Shown one piece after another: positions 16,501 through 23,272 of a stretch of 35,573 bases of DNA. The notes below the pieces were generated by a model. The model had not been told where the DNA came from. It made no database searches and saw only the letters and a list, made by a program, of their open reading frames with translations. Made by a program: the position numbers and the translations under genes. Location: NCBI RefSeq assembly GCF_005796185.1, contig NZ_VAHM01000023.1, forward strand, positions 1 through 35,573, in the 5' to 3' direction. The DNA is from Pseudarthrobacter sp. NamB4 (GTDB lineage Bacteria; Actinomycetota; Actinomycetes; Actinomycetales; Micrococcaceae). Positions within the stretch are counted from its first letter, which is position 1. Every line of letters begins with the position of its first letter.

Positions 16501-18684
16501 TTCGGAATGAATGGCGTATCAGCGGCCTTGCCGATCGAGGTGTATCCGTTAGTGCTCGTGGTCACCTGAGCGGTGGCCGGACGGGTGGTTACACCGCCGA
16601 ACGAGGCCACTGCGGAGTTCTCAAGCGTGGTCCCCGGGGCGACGGATGTGCCCGCGACGGCTTGGTACGTCAGGGCATGGTTCTGGTTGGTGGCAACATC
16701 ATCAATGGTCCACGTCAGGACCTGCTGGCCGGAGCCGTTGGTTGTGACGACCGGTTCCGGCGACGCCGACCCGGGAACATACGTCATTCCTGCAGGAAGA
16801 GTGTCGATGAGCTGGAAGCTGTCAACAGTTTTCGGGATGGTTCCCGCGCCGTTGGCCGAATACGCCAATGTAAAGGTGGCCGGAACACCGGCCGTGACGA
16901 CACTGCGGTCAGCGGACTTTTCAATCGCCGGTGTCGCAGTGACGACACGGAGCAGGTCGCGGAAACCCGTTGTGCAGGGGTACCGAAGCCCAGCTGTTGA
17001 CTGCAGGCAACCGGTGTCATTCGACCAGGTGGAACCCGTCGGGAAGTCCATGATGCCTGAGAAAAAGCTCCAGACATCCGTGCCTGCGGGTGTTTCGGGC
17101 TTTATTGTCTGCAACAGATTCATCGTGAAATTACTCAGGTTCGAGTAGGCTTCGATGTCTCCCTGCGAAATGGTTAGCCTTACGGCCTTGACGTCGACAG
17201 GGTTAGCCGGAGCTGTGGTAGTCCAACCTGTGTCACCACCGCAGTTGAAAGCATTGGGGTCATAAGCGCTGCTTGTGGGGTCTAATGCAGGTGCATTGCC
17301 CGTGTAGTAGGCAATGACTGCTCCCTGTGGGGGCGCAAATTCCTTGTCGCTGAGTCCCTCGGTGAAAGGGCCAAGTCCGGCGTAGCTAACGTAACGGGTG
17401 TCCAGGGCGGAACACATGCCCACGGGCAGGTTATCGGCCCGCGCAACGTTTCGTTGCAGTGCCGTGTCCAGGTACTGTCTGACAGTCGTGCCGGGAGCAA
17501 CTCGGTAAGTATTGTCCCAGTTGGTTCCTCCGTTGCCCGTGTAGGAGCGTACTAGTGCAGAGGAATAGATTCCCGGACCAACCCAGGACTTGGACGAAGT
17601 GTTGTTCGAAGGGTCGTCCTGTGCGGTGTTCCCCGCTGTGGAGGTATAGGCAGGTGCCGTGGCGCTCAAGTCAATAGCGCCGTTCAGTGCGGTGGTGTTG
17701 AAGCGGAGCCAGATCGAGCCCGAGGCAACTGCCACCTGGTCCGTGGGGAGGCGGGCGCCGGTGGAGTCTTCAGTCGGTGCAGACGCCGGGCTGTAGTTGA
17801 TGCCCGTCAGCGTGAGTCGGAAGGTATTCGGTCCGGTCTGGGTGAAAGTGCAGTTGTCCACGAAGGATGTCGTCTGTTCGGCGGGGTGGTTCCCTCCGGA
17901 CCATGGGTGGCCGTCGGCCGGCCAATCGCCGGTGAAGGGGCTGCATGCCTGAGGTCCAACCCCATAAGCGGTGGCCTGGGCAGAGTTGAACGTGACGTCG
18001 TAGACGATGGTCTGAGGTCCGGGTTCACTGCCTCTGTTGAGGTTCAGCGTCCACTGGAAATCTACATCCCGGTAGGTTTCGGTCGGAGCCTGGTACACCG
18101 AAGGGGTTCCCCACCGCATGTCCATTCCGAACTCACTTACCAAAGAGATCGGGCTTAGGTTTGTGGCCTGTCCACCGATGGTGCCGGTCGCGGAGAGCTG
18201 GCTGCCCGTGGGACCGTTGGCGACAACAGGCGTCTGCACGGCGATGGCCGTGCCCTGCTCACGGGTCCCGAGGTTGCACGTCAGCGTCTTTCCATCAGCG
18301 GAAATCGTTGACCGGGGTACGACGCCATTGCTAAGACACACATCCGGAAGTTCTCCGAACACACCGTTTTGGAGGGTGACCGTGAAGGTCACGTTCTCCA
18401 CCGGGGCGTTGCCCGGTGCTGGCTTGTCATCGTTGACATTGACACGCCACTCGGCGTTGACGAACGTCCCCGGATTTTACTTGGGCAGGTGTGCCGGCAG
18501 CCCACGCGCCGGTGATCTGGTAAACAGTAGCGGCGCTGGCTGGCAGTGCCGGAAAAAAGGAAAGAAGCAGGGCGAACAGGACCGCAACGCTGCCCACCTT
18601 CACGCCTCTGTTTTTTCTACCTCTGAAACCCCGGAATAACGGGTGTAATCCATGCATCATAGATCGGCGTGAACGTGTCAACAT
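13587..18684 (-). CDS. Very large LAXTG-anchored repeat surface protein, 5' frameshift
   Basis: The main open frame runs from about 18470 to 13587 (1,604 aa from its first ATG at 18401). The N-terminal part has long beta-rich domains, then a DUF11-like domain (PAIEKSADRSVVTAGVPATF). Five tandem domains of about 120-130 residues follow, each opening KTS/ANPA-G-x2-V-x2-GDT and containing DDL-x-V-x-DDA. I take these as the DUF11/DUF7927 class (about 13790-15675). The end is a class E sortase signal: LAQTG, a hydrophobic segment and RRKRNK. Its signal peptide (VAVLFALLLSFFPALPASAA) lies upstream at 18684-18475 in another frame. Removing one base from the run of four G or four A near 18471-18477 joins them through SGTFVNAEW. 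This may be a real mutation, phase variation or a sequencing error. The exact start (18684, 18660 or 18657) is unclear. It was probably a wall-anchored adhesin or stalk. Confidence 0.8.
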
Positions 18685-19077
18685 TCCCCCATAGTTGTAA
18701 ATTTAGCAAAAAAAAGCTAGACAAAAAGTCGTGCAAGTTATGCAACAAATACCACTTGATATCGCGTCTGTCTTTCAGCCGGAGGACAACCGCCGCTACG
18801 AGCGCCCAGATGAGCCGGGTCACATTTGTAAACAAGCTGTCAAGTCGAATGCAAGCGGGGATGGCCAACAACTCGCCGAATGCTTCCTATCGCTATGGCA
18901 ATACAAAGGAATGACTCCCGGCTGGAGCCATGGAAAACACCACGTGAATGTGTTCGAAATATGTGGTCAGTCTCTTGGTGAAATCAAGATCACAGTCTCC
19001 GCAGCTTCTGCCGGAGTCACCCACTAAGCAAGCCCCCGACACAAACACGTCCCCTCACGAAGAATTCGGGGGTTGAA

Positions 19078-19118
19078 TGGTTCGTGGCGGTGTGGGCTGC
19101 CCACTAGACGACGAACCA
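19078..19118. repeat. Nested inverted repeat
   Basis: TGGTTCGT (19078-19085) pairs with ACGAACCA (19111-19118). Inside it GTGGG-CTG-CCCAC (19092-19104) forms a second stem. A further pair, AGTTGTT near 19125 with AACAACT near 19182, follows. The function is unknown. Confidence 0.5.
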
Positions 19119-19265
19119 GCGTCGAGTTGTTGGGTGAGCAAATGGGCCTGCGCCAGTGCGCTCTGACGAAACCCACCAGGAGAACAACTGGGGATGGTTA
19201 GGAGGCGGCAGTACAGACCGTTGCCCTTCACCCCGGCCAACCGCCAGGGACGGCCTGTAGCCCCA

Positions 19266-19297
19266 CCGTGAGCCGGCAGGGGGCCGCCGCCTCACGG
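19266..19297. repeat. Hairpin upstream of lsr2
   Basis: CCGTGAG (19266-19272) pairs with CTCACGG (19291-19297), with an inner CGGC/GCCG pairing. It lies about 200 nt upstream of the lsr2 start and could be part of an lsr2 leader structure. Confidence 0.45.
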
Positions 19298-19490
19298 GGT
19301 TTAAGTCCCTTTGGGGGCCAAGCTACATGGGGGTACCAGCCGGCTTCCCGGAAAAGCAAACTGACAGTATCAGAACCGCCGCCGTTCGGAGACGCGACAC
19401 GAACCTCTAAAGCGGTGCCAAGCCCTTGCTCAAGAGGCACAAGAAGCTGCCTGCGTCAGGTTGGCTTTTCCATCCGGGTAGGGTTTTACG

Positions 19491-19792
19491 GTGGCTAAGC
19501 GAACAATCATTACTTTGACCGATGACCTGGACGGTAGTGACGCTGAGGAGACAATCAGCTTTTCCGTTGACGGCACCGCCTACGAAATAGACCTCAACGC
19601 GGACAACGCCCGGAATTTGAGGGCCGCTTTGCGCACCTTTAGGGACGAACGGCGAAGCCGGCCCGGAAGGCCCGCCCCCACCAGGCTCGCAACGCAAAAA
19701 TCCGGGCCTGGGCCAAGGAAAACGGCATCAGGGTCTTCGACCGGGGAACCATCAGCGCCCAGGTCCTTGAACAGTACAACGCCGCACACTAA
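19491..19792 (+). pseudogene. lsr2: Lsr2-like nucleoid protein, frameshifted
   Basis: The GTG start encodes the Lsr2 dimerisation domain (MAKRTIITLTDDLDGSDAEET, VDGTAYEIDLNADNARNLRAAL). After about residue 50 the family match shifts to another frame and continues KARPHQARNAKIRAWAKENG to FDRGTISAQVLEQYNAAH, the Lsr2 C-terminal domain, ending at TAA 19790-19792. The span is 302 nt, one short of a 100-codon gene, so a single base is missing near 19640-19660. Without the shift the first frame runs on to 19892 with unrelated residues. The AT-hook-like RGR that normally inserts into the minor groove reads RGT here. Lsr2 silences AT-rich, horizontally acquired DNA; this copy is probably a decaying accessory paralogue. 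Confidence 0.8.
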
Positions 19793-19802
19793 GTCTGGAA
19801 CA

Positions 19803-19821
19803 GCCGGGGCAGCGCCCCGGC
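19803..19821 (+). terminator. Hairpin after lsr2
   Basis: GCCGGGGC (19803-19810) and GCCCCGGC (19814-19821) form an 8-bp stem with a 3-nt loop, 10 nt after the lsr2 stop. It lacks a T-run. Confidence 0.5.
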
Positions 19822-20039
19822 CCTTCGGATACTTCTCGACTCTCTCACTGTTGGCGCGCTTCATCCTAGCCATGGCGTGCTCGCACAGATGACGGCCTAG
19901 CTGTCCCTCCGATGGTGTGGGGCTACCGCAAGGATACTGATCGCCCCATGCTCCCTACCGGTGCTGACCTGCCAGCTGACGTATCCTTCGACCGCACCGT
20001 CGATTTCGGCGACATCGATGTACTTGCCGGCTTCGGGCG

Positions 20040-20178
20040 GGACTGCCCCGGCTTTGGTTGGCTCGGGGTCTTAGGCCGCCGTGAGCGCGGTCCGGTCGAT
20101 TGTTTCATATTCGATGGGCGTGAGTTTGCCCAGCCGTCTTTGCCGTCGCCGGCGGTGGTAAGTCCGCTCGATCCAGGT
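20040..20178 (-). mobile_element. IS3-family transposase C-terminal remnant
   Basis: The minus strand from about 20178 to the TAA at 20073-20071 reads WIERTYHRRRQRRLGKLTPIEYE followed by TALTAA. This is the characteristic end of IS3-family OrfB integrases, which usually read Y-N-R-x-R-x-H-S-x-LG-x-xSP-x-x-FE. The downstream GACTGCCCCGGCTTTGG (about 20040) resembles the terminal inverted repeat of actinobacterial IS3 elements. Only the last 35 or so residues remain, so it cannot transpose. It is fused directly to a histidine-kinase fragment. Confidence 0.65.
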
Positions 20179-20262
20179 GACGGGCGTTCCGCCTCCGGGG
20201 TTGTCCGAGAGGGTGAGTTCGCCTCCCTGTGCTTTGGCGATACTGGTGCAGATGGCCAGGCC
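20178..20262 (-). pseudogene. Histidine kinase C-terminal fragment
   Basis: The minus strand reads GLAICTSIAKAQGGELTLSD then NPGGGTPVTW. This matches the last part of a HATPase_c domain (GLGLAI, AHGG and NPGGGT boxes) of a two-component sensor kinase. The G2 box, dimerisation domain and everything upstream are missing. It starts where the response-regulator fragment breaks off and ends at the transposase fragment, so two deletion junctions lie within about 85 nt. Confidence 0.65.
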
Positions 20263-20625
20263 TGTACGACCCGGCCGCCACGGAGCAGGGCGGCCGGGTG
20301 GAGATCGTATTCGGAGGCTGTGAGTCTTTGTTCCACACCGTTAACTTGCACCGTTCTTGCTGCCAGGGTAAGCAGCAACCCGTTGTAGTCGAACAGCCCG
20401 GCAGACTGCTGCCCGGTGCCGGGTCGGGGCGCCGGAAGTGCCGACGGTTCCGGGGCCAGCGGAGAGCCGGTGATGCTGGTTTTCTCGCTGCCGACGGGTC
20501 GGCGCAGCAGCGCTTCCACCCGGTACCTCAGCTCGCGGGGCCGGAAGGGCTTAGGGGCGTAGTCATCAGCGCCTGCTTCCAGGCCCATCTGGGGTGTCCA
20601 TTTCCTGGTTGCGGGCGGTGAGCAT
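20262..20625 (-). pseudogene. OmpR-family response regulator fragment
   Basis: The minus strand reads MLTARNQEMDT, then after a one-base shift near 20595 MGLEAGADDYAPKPFRPREL, a linker, and FDYNGLLLTLAARTVQVNGVEQRLTASEYDL up to GGRVV. These are the second half of a receiver domain (LTAR, the K-P switch lysine) and the first half of a winged-helix effector domain. The phospho-acceptor aspartate and the recognition helix are both absent. The order regulator-then-kinase is that of a normal two-component operon, collapsed by an internal deletion. Confidence 0.65.
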
Positions 20626-21286
20626 GCGTTCTACGGCGAGAATGGGCTGCTGGAGCCCGGCCGGGTTGACCCCCGTCAAGAGGTACCGGTACTACGACGA
20701 GGAACAGGTCCGAACGTTCGCGGGTCGCGTACGAAGAGTTCCTTTTGTTGAAGGGCCGACGACGAGTGGGGGTGAACCTCGGTCTCAGATAGGTTCGCTC
20801 GTCGTCGGCCCGCCCTAGTCCGTACCCGGTGGATACGGAAGCTTCATGACAAGGGCTTGGGTGCGCGAGGCGCTTCCTTAACCCGCGGTGGGCTTGGATT
20901 ATCGTGCGTCCTACGTCATTTCCGTGCTGGGTGTTATTCAGCCAGGCGGTGTTGGCCAGCTCATCGGCCCATTCCAATGACGCGGGGCTGTCCTGGCGGA
21001 TCCATTGGATTACTTCGCTGACGCCGCAGTCCCACGGCACGAATTCGTTTCCGTGCAGGTCCCCGATGGACATGAGCCCCCGGTTGAGGAGCTGTTCCAG
21101 GAATAGCAGGACGTCAGGTTCTTGGGTTGACCTGATTTTTTGGGACAGGAGGGTCAGGTGCAGGACTTTCAGGCTCATGTAATCGCCTAGGTTTTGGGCA
21201 AGCACGTGTGCGACCAGGTGTTCGTCGGCTTCCCGGCCACCGGCAAAGATTCTTTCCGCGTGACCTCTCTCGTCTCGCACGGGCAT
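20528..21286 (-). CDS. Unrecognised ORF, possibly partial
   Basis: An open frame on the minus strand whose central part looks protein-like (LVAHVLAQNLGDYMSLKVLHLTLL..., LLNRGLMSIGDLHG, FVPWDCGVSEVIQWIRQDSP, EWADELANTAWLNN). I do not recognise the family. The start is uncertain: the ATG at 21286 is placed downstream of a promoter-like motif at 21410-21439, while an ATG at 21178 begins the best-looking part. After about 20,900 the frame becomes arginine- and proline-rich and overlaps the regulator remnant, so the original gene probably ended earlier or was truncated. It is transcribed divergently from the ECF sigma gene. Confidence 0.35.
   Translation of the reverse strand: MPVRDERGHAERIFAGGREADEHLVAHVLAQNLGDYMSLKVLHLTLLSQKIRSTQEPDVLLFLEQLLNRGLMSIGDLHGNEFVPWDCGVSEVIQWIRQDSPASLEWADELANTAWLNNTQHGNDVGRTIIQAHRGLRKRLAHPSPCHEASVSTGYGLGRADDERTYLRPRFTPTRRRPFNKRNSSYATRERSDLFLVVVPVPLDGGQPGRAPAAHSRRRTHAHRPQPGNGHPRWAWKQALMTTPLSPSGPAS
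20753..20811. repeat. Perfect 14-bp inverted repeat with inner stem
   Basis: GGGCCGACGACGAG (20753-20766) pairs perfectly with CTCGTCGTCGGCCC (20798-20811). Inside the loop, GAACCT (20774-20779) pairs with AGGTTC (20791-20796). It may be a bidirectional terminator, a recombination site or a mobile-element end. Just left of it (about 20650-20725, plus strand) the translation AGLTPVKRYRYYDEEQVR resembles part of a MerR-type helix-turn-helix, another possible remnant. Confidence 0.55.
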
Positions 21287-21409
21287 CCGCGGAGCCGCCG
21301 GCGTTGTGCGGCAGCGCTGCTCGTTTCTGTCATCTGCCCTTCGTGAGTGAGTGTTTTCCCTGTTCAGGGGCGTGTCGCCAGAATGTAGGATCTTTTTGTA
21401 CGGCACTCG

Positions 21410-21439
21410 ATGAACGCTTTCAGAGCCGTTTCGTGACGC
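21410..21439 (-). promoter_or_regulatory. ECF-type promoter motif, divergent copy
   Basis: On the minus strand GCGTCACGAA (21439-21430) is followed after 14 nt by GTTCAT (21415-21410). It is a 9-of-11 match to the motif in front of the sigma gene and points towards the unrecognised minus-strand ORF. Confidence 0.45.
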
Positions 21440-21481
21440 TTGCACGGAAGATTTTTATGGATTCATGAAATTTTCCTGCTG

Positions 21482-21511
21482 CGCGTCACGATCCACATGA
21501 AAGCGGGTTAA
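21482..21511 (+). promoter_or_regulatory. ECF-type promoter motif upstream of the sigma gene
   Basis: CGCGTCACGAT (21482-21492), 14 nt, then GTTAA (21507-21511), about 75 nt upstream of the GTG start. It shares its 11-mer and a TTCCT 9 nt upstream of it with the copy before the adhesin gene. GTT at -10 is usual for actinobacterial ECF promoters. Autoregulation is inferred. Confidence 0.6.
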
Positions 21512-21584
21512 AAACGGGGACCAGACTATTCAGCTTGTCCCTGGGCAGTGCTGGAGCGGTGTGGTCCGCGGTGGGGGAATAGTT

Positions 21585-23111
21585 GTGATAGGAAAAAATG
21601 GCGGCACTGGCGCTGCCAAAAATCAAGACCATCTCTGCGAAGCATCCGGGGACGACGGTCAGACTACCCGAACAGCTTTGCCCGGTGATCCGGCCAATGC
21701 GGCCGATGAGGATCTCGTCCGTGCAGTTAAAAGGGATGACGCTGCAGCTATAGAGGAGCTGTACCGGCGGCACGCCCCCGGCGCGAAGAACTATGCCAAG
21801 GGCCTGATGCGCAACAGCTTTGACGCTGACGACGTCTTCTCAGAGGCGTTTTACAAAGTAGTACGTGCTATCCAGCGGGGCAAAGGACCCACAGGGCCTT
21901 TCCGCCCCTACCTGTTGAGGGCCGTAAGGACCTGTGCAGCTGATCATTGGGACGCACAGTCCCGGCAGGACCTCGTTCGGGAACCCGTAGAGCTGCCGGC
22001 TGAGGATGGAGGATACGATCGCGTTCTGAATGAGAACGACCGGAATCTTGCCGGGGCCGCGTTCGCCTCGCTGCCCGTACGTTGGCAGACCGTCCTGTGG
22101 CACCTTGACGTTGAGGGTGATTCGCCCCGGCGTGTCGCCCCGCTTCTGGGTATTGAACCAAATGCTGTCTCGGCAGTAGCTGTCCGGGCCCGGCGGGGGT
22201 TGCGCAAGGCCTATCTGGAGGCTTACACCCGGTCCGCACTAGGGGAAGACTGCAAACCGGTCCTGGACCTGCTGGTTAAGTCCGTCCTCCAGGACCTCAC
22301 CTCTGCCGAAAGCACCCGGTTGCGGAAGCATCTGGACGACTGCCCCGGGTGTGCCATGGTTGCCGGGGAGTTGAAAGACACCCGCTCCACCATGCGGCGG
22401 GCAGTGGGCCCGTGGTTCCTGGCCATCCCTGCGGGAGCGCCCCTCGCCGGCAGCACTGCAGTTGCACCGCTTGACAGTGCATCCCAGCCGGGCTTGCCCA
22501 CCGGTGGGATGAACATGGGCGTGTGGACCGGGGGGCTGGCCGCCGCAGCTGTCGCGGCAGTCATCGCCGTGGCCGCCGCAACCGGCATCAGTGCCTTACA
22601 ACCCGCAGCCCAAGAGACTCCGGCTGCCTCCTCTCAGCCGATACCCGTCGCCGCAGCGGCCCTCGACGCCGATCCCGCGCAAGTCCCGGATCCGGCTGCC
22701 GAACCGGGCGCAGAGCAGAGCCCGACGGCAAAAGAGCCTCCCCCGGTACCGGTGCAGGACCCTGCTTTGGCTGCTCCCTTTGCCGCCGGCCCGGGCTTCG
22801 GGGCCATTCCGGAGGCGCATAACACTGCACGGACAGCCCCTGTCGGCCAGGATGTTTCCCCGCTGGTTCCCTCCTTGGTTCCGTCGGTTGTGCCTTCCGT
22901 GCCCCTTCCCACCCTCGAACCGGTACTGCCGCCGGTGCCCGGTCCCACCGGCAGCCCGATCCCGGTCCCGACCGCACCCACTTCCCCTCCGGTGACTACG
23001 GCACCGACGATCCCTCCGGTCACGCCGCCGGTTACGACGCCGGCACCAACGCCGCCAACAAACCCCGGCGCGGGCTGTGTCATCTGGATTCAGTGGTGGT
23101 TGTGCCTGTAG
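21585..23111 (+). CDS. ECF sigma factor fused to zinc-finger anti-sigma and membrane/Pro-rich tail
   Basis: 508 aa from GTG 21585, chosen because GGGGGA lies 7 nt upstream; an in-frame GTG at 21561 is an alternative. Residues about 42-112 are sigma region 2 (EDLVRAVKRDDAAAIEELYRR, DADDVFSEAFYKVV) and about 157-212 sigma region 4 (LPVRWQTVLWHLDVEG, VAPLLGIEPNAVSAVAVRARR). A zinc-finger anti-sigma motif HX3CX2C follows (His249, Cys253, Cys256), then one membrane helix (about 314-338). The extracellular tail is about 170 residues, rich in Pro/Ala/Thr/Val, ending in a short Trp/Cys-rich hydrophobic segment (CVIWIQWWLCL). This is the layout of actinobacterial sigma/anti-sigma fusions of the ECF52/53 type, where release probably needs proteolysis or a conformational signal from outside. 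It is followed by the adhesin gene, with matching promoter motifs before both. Confidence 0.85.
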   Translation: MIGKNGGTGAAKNQDHLCEASGDDGQTTRTALPGDPANAADEDLVRAVKRDDAAAIEELYRRHAPGAKNYAKGLMRNSFDADDVFSEAFYKVVRAIQRGKGPTGPFRPYLLRAVRTCAADHWDAQSRQDLVREPVELPAEDGGYDRVLNENDRNLAGAAFASLPVRWQTVLWHLDVEGDSPRRVAPLLGIEPNAVSAVAVRARRGLRKAYLEAYTRSALGEDCKPVLDLLVKSVLQDLTSAESTRLRKHLDDCPGCAMVAGELKDTRSTMRRAVGPWFLAIPAGAPLAGSTAVAPLDSASQPGLPTGGMNMGVWTGGLAAAAVAAVIAVAAATGISALQPAAQETPAASSQPIPVAAAALDADPAQVPDPAAEPGAEQSPTAKEPPPVPVQDPALAAPFAAGPGFGAIPEAHNTARTAPVGQDVSPLVPSLVPSVVPSVPLPTLEPVLPPVPGPTGSPIPVPTAPTSPPVTTAPTIPPVTPPVTTPAPTPPTNPGAGCVIWIQWWLCL

Positions 23112-23143
23112 GGGCGCCTGCCCGTAAAAATTGGTTCCTTTGC

Positions 23144-23176
23144 CGCGTCACGATTTCGTACCTGCGCGGTGTTAAT
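23144..23176 (+). promoter_or_regulatory. ECF-type promoter motif upstream of the adhesin gene
   Basis: CGCGTCACGAT (23144-23154), 16 nt, then GTTAAT (23171-23176), about 97 nt upstream of the adhesin start. The upstream TTCCT is at the same distance as in the sigma-gene copy. Proposed target of the fused ECF sigma factor. Confidence 0.6.
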
Positions 23177-23272
23177 CAGGGATGCCCTTACGGCACTCCT
23201 TAAAGAGCTCATGGTTCTCAGTAAAAACGCGTCTTGGGGCCGCGCCATGCCCTCTACTTGGAAGGAAAGTTT

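Larger units (their letters stand above)
18685..19490. other. Non-coding or unassigned stretch upstream of lsr2
   Basis: An A-rich run (AAAAAAAA near 18708) marks the upstream region of the surface-protein gene. A 98-codon plus-strand frame (18731-19027) and an 84-codon minus-strand frame (18617-18871) have no motifs I recognise. From about 19078 to 19360 the DNA is rich in nested inverted repeats, suggesting a structured leader RNA or protein-binding DNA in front of lsr2. No tRNA or known riboswitch was recognised. Confidence 0.4.

Noticed and set aside
18705..18719. TTGTCT and TAAATT as a promoter for the large surface protein
   Set aside because: The spacer is only 13 nt, too short for a normal promoter.
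19190..19360. Group II intron domain or known riboswitch upstream of lsr2
   Set aside because: No domain V-like sequence, no reverse transcriptase, and no conserved core of a riboswitch class that I know.
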